Source: Acidimicrobiales bacterium
Lineage (GTDB): Bacteria; Actinomycetota; Acidimicrobiia; Acidimicrobiales; Iamiaceae
DNA: 10,087 nucleotides
Direction of reading: 5' to 3'
Assembly (NCBI GenBank): GCA_020439605.1
Contig: JAGQSI010000047.1
Coordinates: 1 to 10,087, forward strand
A program made the translations under genes and the position numbers. Positions 5,066 through 10,087 of the stretch are shown piece by piece. The notes beneath the pieces are model-generated. The model ran no database searches. It was not told the origin of the DNA and worked only from the letters and a program-made list of their open reading frames with translations. The number at the start of each line of letters is the position of its first letter. Position 1 is the stretch's first letter.

Positions 5066-7683
5066 CCAACCAACACTTGACACGCCCAACCAAGGGCACC
5101 ACTATCAACACCAACCACCAGCCCGCCACCCCGGACTGTGGTCTGAAAAAACCGGCAAAGTGTCGCGAAGAGTCAGATACACCTCATACTGGAACCGTTG
5201 AGGTTGTGACCAGCTATGACGCCCGAGGCAAAATCACCGCAAAAACTAACCCGCACACACCCGCAACACCGTCACCGCCCGCAGTTACCTACTCTTATTG
5301 GCCTGACGGGCTCGTCAAATCTTCGACCAACCAGCTCGGCGGCGCAGACGCCACTGTCTCATATTTTTATGATGCCCGCGCCAACCGCGTCGCTAGGTCC
5401 TCACAAACCAAAACAGCTGCTACCGACACCAGTTCTCACCAAGTGATCGAGTCTTGGACCTATGACCTCACCGATCGGGTCACCCAATATCTGCGACCCG
5501 GCGAAACAGTGGGCACCACCTACACCTACAACTCCCTTAGTGGTCTCGGCGACACTGTCACTTATCCGTCGGGGCGTGTTGACACCATGGTCTGGTGGAA
5601 CAACGGTGAACCTAAGTCGGTGACTTCAACTAAGCCCGCGGACAGCTATGGTCCAGCAGGGACTGAACGCACTTGTTCGTGGCATGACACTGTGTCGCAA
5701 AACACCGTGACGCTCACCGATGACGTAACCAATGCTACGCCATGCACCGGCGGCAAAGCCACGACCCGCACATGGGACCATTCCGGACAACTTTCGGCCA
5801 TCGTGTTTCCTGATACTTCAAACACGCCGTCGGGCCAAGACGAAAACTTTAGCTACAGTTGGGATCTCAACGGGCTACCGCGCACGTTCACTTATCCTGA
5901 TGGAACTGTCCATCAGTTCAAACACGATGCTGTTGAACGGCTATTGGTTTCAGCGGTTGTGTGGGCTGGCGGTGGTGGTTTCCCAATTGCTGGATACAGC
6001 TACGACGACAATTCCAACCGCACCAAAGAAACCGTTAACTGGTCTGAAGCCACCCGTATCTGGACCTACCCCTCTAACGGTGCCCCCAACGCCACGTCCT
6101 ACACTCAAACTATTGCTGGAGGTAACCGCACCACAGCAATGACGTGGCGTCTTGATGGGCGTATATCGACTGAGACCACTTCGGGTGTTACCCGTAGCTA
6201 CAACTACGACACCGCTGGGCAACTCATTGAACGAAGCGACCCGGCCCACACCTACACATACACATACGGGCCAAGAGGACTACGGCTCACATCAACGCTT
6301 GACTCAGCCACAACGTCAAATACCTACAACGACAAAGCACAACTTGTTTCGTCGGTAACTGGCAGTGTTGGCACCACATACGACTATGACCTTGACGGGC
6401 GACGCACCAACACCAGCACTCCAACAACAACAGACTCGATCCGCTACGGGCCACGGGGCCTGTTCGCCTCACGAACTATTACTGAGGGTACCAATACAAG
6501 CGTTGAGACCCGTACCTATAACGCGCAACGCCAGTTAAGCACCATCAACCACACCACCAACGCCACAACTGACGCGACCTGGTCACTGATATGGGACCCA
6601 ACCAGACCTAAAGCTTTCCCAATCGAAACAAGAGTCAACAACACGTTGTGGGCACGCAGCAACTATGGCCTTGGACTTGTTGGTATTCACTTCTCAACCA
6701 GCGGGTCAGCCAACTATCTCGCATTCAATATTTATCGTGACGTCATACCCTCAACAACCAACACCGCTGCACCATCAGACTACGACCCATACGGCAAACC
6801 TGATATCACAGCCATCAACCAGCTTGGCTACCGCAGCGAAAACACTATTGGTGGGCTAACACACCTCCGCAACCGCGACTACGACCCACAAACCGGTACC
6901 TTCACCACCACCGACCTTGTCGATGGCCTCGCTGGAACTACCACTGAAACCAACCCCTACCACTACACAGACAACGACCCTGTCAACAAAGTTGATCCCC
7001 TCGGGTTATCACCCGATGACTGCAACGTGTTTGGCAATACAAATGTTGTTACTGCTTTTTTGCACAACACATGTCAACACCCTGACATTTTCATCGCGAC
7101 CATTGTTGCTGCAACACTTTGCACAACCGGCGCAACCATGCTCACAGGCAATCCCATCACCGCAGCCATGGCCGGATCGTTTTGTGCAGGCGTCGTGCAA
7201 CGAGGCGCCACAGCAGCACAAAACAATGCAACAACAAACCAAATCATCACAGCAGCACTAAACCCGAAATCAGTCGCAACCGACCTTACAATCGGCGCAA
7301 CAATCGGCGTAATCACCAAAACACTCACAACCAAACCCACCCCAAGTAGGCCAGTGGACGACGTCATTCGTCGCGCCGACGCGCATCTGACGGGAAGTGG
7401 CGAGACCGTCTTGGGCCACTACGCCGACGACTACATCGGTCTCGCCCAACAGAGAGGAGCCAGCTACTTCGATATTGGCGATGCCCGGGGTGGGCTCAGT
7501 GACGCACAACGTTGGGTGGCCAACCGGAGAGTTCTGGATGCTGCCGTTGCGAACGGCGACCGAATCACCTTGGCTACCGCACGCGCGAACATCCGCTACC
7601 CGTCAGCGTTGGCCGATGAGATCCAGTACCTGACCTCGAACGGGTACACATGGCTCGATGACGTCACCTTGGTGCCCGGATGA
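5062..7683 (+). CDS. RHS/YD-repeat polymorphic toxin, N-terminus replaced by IS sequence, C-terminal toxin tip retained
   Basis: A predicted 873-residue product. The first 40 residues come from the right end of the IS; native RHS sequence begins at 5182 (VEVVTSYDARGK). Residues about 45-640 are YD-type repeats (YSYWPDG, YFYDARANR, YSYDDNSNR, YNYDTAGQL, YDYDLDGRR), which build the hollow shell that encloses the toxin. The RHS core end motif is clear: RNRDYDPQTGTF, NPYHYTDNDPVNK, DPLGL at 645-649. A hydrophobic Ala/Thr-rich pretoxin stretch follows (about 660-760), then a ~110-residue tip from PVDDVIRRADAH to TLVPG. The tip contains GHYADDYIGLAQQRGASYFDI and AQRWVANRRVLDAA. I do not recognise its activity. 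Full RHS proteins are usually much longer and carry export modules; both are missing here, and no signal peptide is present. The stop overlaps the next gene by ATGA. Confidence 0.85.
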   Translation: MTNQHLTRPTKGTTINTNHQPATPDCGLKKPAKCREESDTPHTGTVEVVTSYDARGKITAKTNPHTPATPSPPAVTYSYWPDGLVKSSTNQLGGADATVSYFYDARANRVARSSQTKTAATDTSSHQVIESWTYDLTDRVTQYLRPGETVGTTYTYNSLSGLGDTVTYPSGRVDTMVWWNNGEPKSVTSTKPADSYGPAGTERTCSWHDTVSQNTVTLTDDVTNATPCTGGKATTRTWDHSGQLSAIVFPDTSNTPSGQDENFSYSWDLNGLPRTFTYPDGTVHQFKHDAVERLLVSAVVWAGGGGFPIAGYSYDDNSNRTKETVNWSEATRIWTYPSNGAPNATSYTQTIAGGNRTTAMTWRLDGRISTETTSGVTRSYNYDTAGQLIERSDPAHTYTYTYGPRGLRLTSTLDSATTSNTYNDKAQLVSSVTGSVGTTYDYDLDGRRTNTSTPTTTDSIRYGPRGLFASRTITEGTNTSVETRTYNAQRQLSTINHTTNATTDATWSLIWDPTRPKAFPIETRVNNTLWARSNYGLGLVGIHFSTSGSANYLAFNIYRDVIPSTTNTAAPSDYDPYGKPDITAINQLGYRSENTIGGLTHLRNRDYDPQTGTFTTTDLVDGLAGTTTETNPYHYTDNDPVNKVDPLGLSPDDCNVFGNTNVVTAFLHNTCQHPDIFIATIVAATLCTTGATMLTGNPITAAMAGSFCAGVVQRGATAAQNNATTNQIITAALNPKSVATDLTIGATIGVITKTLTTKPTPSRPVDDVIRRADAHLTGSGETVLGHYADDYIGLAQQRGASYFDIGDARGGLSDAQRWVANRRVLDAAVANGDRITLATARANIRYPSALADEIQYLTSNGYTWLDDVTLVPG
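5137..5181 (-). repeat. Right inverted repeat of the IS3-type element
   Basis: The partner of 3592-3636. The conserved blocks are GGTCTGAAAAAA (5140-5151) and GTCAGATACA (5172-5181). The repeat lies inside the predicted reading frame of the downstream RHS remnant, whose early residues it encodes. Confidence 0.85.
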
Positions 7684-8084
7684 AGGAGCTGCTTCAGCTC
7701 TTGGCCGGGCCGCTTGTCTTCCTGCTGGAGCATGGTCGGTTCAGTATCGTGGACTCGTCCAGCGGGCGGAGCTTCGGCGATGCGAGCGTCACGCTCCAGT
7801 CAGCGGGCGTCCGGCTGGAGCTCGTTCGGGATCGGTCCCAGATTTCTATCCGGTTCCAGCCCGCTCTTGGGCCTGCCGATGAGTGGTTTTGGATTGGGGT
7901 CCTGCGTCGATTGCTGGAGGGCGATCGCCCGGGGAGCGATGAGCTGGATAGAGGTGCAATCGAGTTCCTCCGCCGGTCGCTAGACAACCTAGAGGACCGA
8001 GCGGCGAGCGCCGATGGGAGTGCGAAGCTGGTCGACGACTTGACCCGGGCGCGGGAGAACCGTGCCCAGGAGCTCTTCGGATGA
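7680..8084 (+). CDS. Putative immunity protein for the RHS toxin tip
   Basis: A 134-residue soluble protein starting MKELLQLLAGPLVFLLEHG. The ATG overlaps the RHS stop (ATGA at 7680-7683), the position of the cognate immunity gene in RHS loci. The N-terminal half looks like alternating beta strands (RFSIVDSSSG, VTLQSAGVRLELVRDRSQI). A DEWFWIGVLRRLLEG segment then leads into an acidic helical region (ELDRGAIEFLRRSLDNLEDR). There is no signal peptide or membrane segment, so it should act in the cytoplasm by binding the toxin tip. I do not recognise a named immunity family; the role is inferred from position, size and acidity. Its stop overlaps the next start by ATGA (8081-8084), implying one translationally coupled operon. 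Confidence 0.7.
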   Translation: MKELLQLLAGPLVFLLEHGRFSIVDSSSGRSFGDASVTLQSAGVRLELVRDRSQISIRFQPALGPADEWFWIGVLRRLLEGDRPGSDELDRGAIEFLRRSLDNLEDRAASADGSAKLVDDLTRARENRAQELFG

Positions 8085-8731
8085 CCATTCCGTCGTCGTT
8101 GCAGCCATCGGGCCGTGCTCGTCTAGCGGTGCTGGCTCTGCTCCTGATGATCGCCGGATTCCCGGCAGCGGCATTCGGCTACGGCAGCGCTGGATTGACC
8201 TACGACCCACCACTCCACGTCGCGCTGAACCACGACGACGATGCCGGAACGCCTATCACGTTGCCTGCGGAGTTCGGCTCTGAGGGCCCAGACGCTGCAG
8301 TTGCACAGGACGCCGAGCCCCTCCTCGGCTCTTACGGCGCTCATAGCGCTCATAGCGCTCGTGATAATCGGTCAGCCGAGGCTGCCGCGCCCGCCGTTGA
8401 GCGCTGCTGCTACACCCCAAGAGGCGCAGGCGCGGCCGATGACTGGTGTCGGGCGTCGAACATGGGGCCGAATCGGCCGGGAACGCTGGTACCGGAGAGC
8501 TTCGACCTGTCGGTAGCTGGTCAGAAGTTCTCGGTGCATCCGAACGCGACCAAGCACATGGCTGAGTACGCGACGAGTACGGGAGGCGGGAGCGTCCCGA
8601 TCAGTTCGTTGGCAGGGTCTGTGGAGCAGGCCGTTGCTCAGGGGCTGAGACCCGGCCGCAACTTCGTGACGATCGGGCGGTGGGAACTCGGCATCGACAC
8701 GAACGGCAACGTCATCTATCACGCCGTCTAA
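8081..8731 (+). CDS. Small exported polymorphic toxin with a BECR-like C-terminal domain (putative)
   Basis: A 216-residue protein. Residues about 13-33 (ARLAVLALLLMIAGFPAAAFG) form a signal peptide or membrane anchor. Residues about 35-136 look disordered and low in complexity, with a nine-base tandem repeat encoding AHSAHSARD. Residues 137-216 are a compact domain: VPESFDLSVAGQKFSVHPNA, TKHMAEYA, VEQAVAQG, GRNFVTIGRWELGID, NGNVIYHAV. A helix with H153, H159 and E162 followed by a beta-hairpin with conserved Gly-Arg resembles the layout of BECR-fold RNase toxins and DUF4258-like proteins. That comparison is by eye, so the RNase call is tentative. It lies between two putative immunity genes, with an ATGA overlap upstream, and has the form of a toxin tip carried on its own export signal rather than on an RHS shaft. 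Confidence 0.6.
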   Translation: MTIPSSLQPSGRARLAVLALLLMIAGFPAAAFGYGSAGLTYDPPLHVALNHDDDAGTPITLPAEFGSEGPDAAVAQDAEPLLGSYGAHSAHSARDNRSAEAAAPAVERCCYTPRGAGAADDWCRASNMGPNRPGTLVPESFDLSVAGQKFSVHPNATKHMAEYATSTGGGSVPISSLAGSVEQAVAQGLRPGRNFVTIGRWELGIDTNGNVIYHAV

Positions 8732-8745
8732 AGGCCGTGACGGCG

Positions 8746-9261
8746 ATGCTCAAGCTAATCCGTCAGGACCTCCTGCTGTCCGAGGTGTCGCTCCTGGTCG
8801 AGAGTCCGGTTCCCGGTGTGGTACTCATCGACGCTGTCCTCGATCGCCAGGAGGCCCCGTTGCACTGGCGTGCTGGGCTGTGGGATAAGCCGCCGCTCGA
8901 TATCTCGCTGGCGCCGGACGGCCGGCTCACTGCCGTGCAGTTCGTGCTCCAGGATGAGAGGGTGCCGAGGAGCGATGGCCTGCAGCTTTCTGGCGCTGGG
9001 CCCGGCGGGAGCTGGCCCGTCTTCGATGTGGTGTCGTGGCCCGACGGTCGCTACCTCGACGAGGAGGTAGTTGTCTCGTTCGAGCGGATGGGCGACTCGC
9101 TCGTTCTCGGGATCGGGGCTGCCGTGGCGCAACGTTGGGAGCGGGTGGGCGAAGGCCTAGCTGTCGGCCTCAACGTCAGCGATGAGGTCGTCGCCCTGGC
9201 GTTGGGTCCTCTGGACGCCGAGGACTGGAACGCGATCGACACCTTCTCGTCGGTCGCCTGA
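8746..9261 (+). CDS. Putative immunity protein for the second toxin
   Basis: A 171-residue protein beginning MLKLIRQDLLLSEVSLLVES, 14 bases after the toxin stop. It has no signal peptide. It is predicted to be beta-rich and acidic (DISLAPDGRLTAVQFVLQDE, VVSFERMGDSLVLGIG, GLAVGLNVSDEVVALALG) and ends with LDAEDWNAIDTFSSVA. I do not recognise the family. Placement directly after the small toxin, similar GC-rich codon use and cytoplasmic character suggest the matching immunity protein. AAGG at 8731-8734 is a plausible ribosome site for ATG 8746. A GTG at 8737 in the same frame would add three residues but sits too close to that site. It is the last gene before a hairpin terminator. Confidence 0.65.
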   Translation: MLKLIRQDLLLSEVSLLVESPVPGVVLIDAVLDRQEAPLHWRAGLWDKPPLDISLAPDGRLTAVQFVLQDERVPRSDGLQLSGAGPGGSWPVFDVVSWPDGRYLDEEVVVSFERMGDSLVLGIGAAVAQRWERVGEGLAVGLNVSDEVVALALGPLDAEDWNAIDTFSSVA

Positions 9262-9306
9262 CGCCTGGTCCTCGATCAGGCGAGACCACCGACTGGTCTC
9301 TTCTCC
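9262..9306 (+). terminator. Hairpin terminator closing the toxin/immunity operon
   Basis: Two stems share a base directly after the TGA at 9259-9261. The first is CGCCTG (9262-9267) with CAGGCG (9277-9282). The second is a perfect 7-bp stem, GAGACCA (9282-9288) with TGGTCTC (9294-9300), with a five-base loop and then TTCTCC. The T-tract is weak but the position fits an intrinsic terminator. The ~65 bases that follow, up to the IS boundary at 9373, hold nothing I can identify. Confidence 0.6.
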
Positions 9307-9430
9307 AGGCGTGCTCAGCTGGCTTGGGTCCAGCGGCGGGTGTCGTGGCGGAGGAGGATGGCTTCGTTTAGGGGCGCTTCATAATGGGTCTTCGAACTTA
9401 ACGCGGCAGGTGGGTATCCGCTTGTGAGGT

Positions 9431-9482
9431 CTGGGGCCTGTCCATGCTGGTTGTAGCAAACGACCAAAAGGACAGACCCCAG
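9431..9482 (+). promoter_or_regulatory. Inverted repeat covering the ribosome site and start of the ISL3 transposase
   Basis: CTGGGGCCTGTCC (9431-9443) pairs with GGACAGACCCCAG (9470-9482) over 12 of 13 positions, leaving a 26-base loop. The right arm contains the end of the likely Shine-Dalgarno sequence (AAAGGA) and the first G of the GTG start. A transcript entering from outside would fold and hide the start, a known way for insertion sequences to keep read-through transcription from making transposase. A transcript starting inside the loop would escape. The role is inferred. Confidence 0.5.
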
Positions 9483-10087
9483 TGGAAGAAGAGACTAGGA
9501 CCAATGACTTGGCGCGTGTGTTGTCGGGGCTCCGGGATTACACGGTGCTTGACGCGTCTGAGACTTCAGATGGTTTGGTGGTGGAGGTGATCGCGTCTCG
9601 CCTTGATGCGCCGTGTCCGGTGTGTAAGAAGGTTTCTGATCGGGTGAAGTCCTATCGCACCAGTATCGTGATTGACTCGCATTCCCATGGTCGCCGGTGT
9701 CGGTTGTTGGTGCGCCGCCGGGCGTTTCGGTGCGTAACTGCGGGGTGTGAACGTAAGTCGTTCACGGAGGCAACCAGTGAGGTTCCTTATCGGGCCAGGG
9801 TCACGACACGATGCCGTGATCAGATCGGTCGTGCTGGCCGGGATCGGCCAACAGCGTCGGTAGCAGCAGAGTTCGATGTGTCGTGGCCGACCGCATGCAA
9901 AGCAATCAAGACTCAAGCCGAACGGGTTGTCTCTCAACGCTCGAAGACGCCACCACGACGGCTGGGTATTGATGAGACACGGTTCTGGTGGAAAGTTCCG
10001 TGGCTAACCGGTCTGGTTGATTTGGACACTGGTGAACTGGTTGAGGTGATTGAGTGACGCACTTCGAAAACTGTTACTGACTGGCTT
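9482..10087 (+). pseudogene. ISL3-family transposase with an in-frame TGA; 3' end outside window
   Basis: The GTG start at 9482 gives MEEETRTNDLARVLSGLRDY. A zinc-binding segment follows (APCPVCKKVSDRV, then FRCVTAGCERKSF), then a helix-turn-helix (RPTASVAAEFDVSWPTACKAI), then the first catalytic aspartate (RLGIDETRFWW). The frame reads LVDLDTGELVEVIE and meets TGA at 10055-10057. The same frame continues RTSKTVTDWL to the last base. ISL3 proteins have a residue such as Gly here, and one change (TGA from GGA) would restore it. Since pnp and orfB both end in TGA, general recoding is unlikely. I treat it as a nonsense-mutated transposase lacking the rest of its catalytic core; a base-call error would also explain it. 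It could be trans-complemented if its ends are intact. Confidence 0.75.

Larger units (their letters stand above)
3592..5181 (+). mobile_element. Complete IS3-type insertion sequence (about 1.59 kb)
   Basis: The ends are TGCATCTGAC at 3592 and GTCAGATACA at 5181, giving the TG...CA termini of the IS3 family. Inside lie orfA and orfB in overlapping frames with a -1 slippery site, and a DDE transposase with the DD(35)E spacing. The left flank ends TTTTGTGT and the right flank begins CCTCATAC, so no 3-5 base target duplication is visible. The left neighbour is an ISL3 transposase missing its start and the right neighbour is an RHS gene missing its start. This suggests an IS-associated deletion or recombination rather than a simple insertion. 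The element itself looks intact. Confidence 0.88.
9373..10087 (+). mobile_element. Second ISL3-family insertion sequence, runs off the window end
   Basis: The presumed left end is GGCGCTTCATAAT at 9373-9385, matching 12 of 13 bases of the terminal repeat of the first ISL3 element at 2423. A 97-base leader then leads to the transposase start at 9482. The right end is outside the window. The two elements carry clearly different transposases, so this is not a duplicated copy. Confidence 0.65.

Noticed and set aside
8241..8516. Alternative frame with a hydrophobic segment inside the second toxin gene
   Set aside because: The hydrophobicity comes from the nine-base repeat. The frame has no ribosome site and lacks the conserved toxin domain.
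10055..10057. TGA read as an amino acid (recoding)
   Set aside because: pnp, orfB and other genes in the window use TGA as their stop, so a nonsense mutation or base-call error is simpler.
1..10087. CRISPR arrays, tRNA or rRNA genes
   Set aside because: No regularly spaced direct repeats with unique spacers, no cloverleaf and no rRNA-like sequence were seen on reading both strands.

Overview
The window looks like the chromosome of a high-GC actinobacterium. The first gene is an actinobacterial-type polynucleotide phosphorylase with a glycine/arginine-rich tail. Start codons include GTG, and one antitoxin gene appears to be leaderless. A member of the Acidimicrobiia is possible, but this is a weak guess. 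TGA is used as a normal stop (for example at the end of pnp).

Layout. (1) 1-720: the 3' end of core gene pnp, closed by a strong terminator (754-797). (2) 874-1533, minus strand: a VapBC-type toxin-antitoxin pair whose promoter region carries three helically phased GTAGCAC repeats. (3) 1790-2422: a secreted-protein gene broken by a one-base frameshift in a run of six G and then cut off by an insertion sequence. (4) 2423-3591: an ISL3-family element on the minus strand, missing its 5' end. (5) 3592-5181: a complete IS3-type element with 45-bp imperfect inverted repeats, orfA/orfB and a canonical G GGA AAA slippery heptamer. It sits exactly between the truncated ISL3 element and a truncated RHS gene and shows no target duplication, so it probably marks a deletion or recombination junction. 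(6) 5062-9261: a polymorphic-toxin locus. An N-terminally truncated RHS/YD-repeat protein carries a C-terminal toxin tip. It is followed, with ATGA overlaps, by a putative immunity protein and a secreted small second toxin, and then by a second putative immunity protein. A hairpin terminator (9282-9306) closes the group. (7) 9373-10087: the start of a second ISL3-family element whose transposase has an in-frame TGA.

How the parts relate. The VapBC pair and the two toxin/immunity pairs are self-contained modules next to a conserved gene, and three insertion sequences have reshaped the area. The most striking detail is that the right end of the IS3-type element gives the beheaded RHS gene a new ATG, which overlaps the orfB stop (ATGA at 5062-5065). 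The toxin-bearing RHS remnant may therefore be translated from the transposase message, without any export signal. The downstream immunity gene would then be needed for self-protection. Base and codon usage change sharply near 7350, where the RHS shaft ends and the toxin tip begins. This suggests that the tip and the three following genes arrived as one exchanged cassette.
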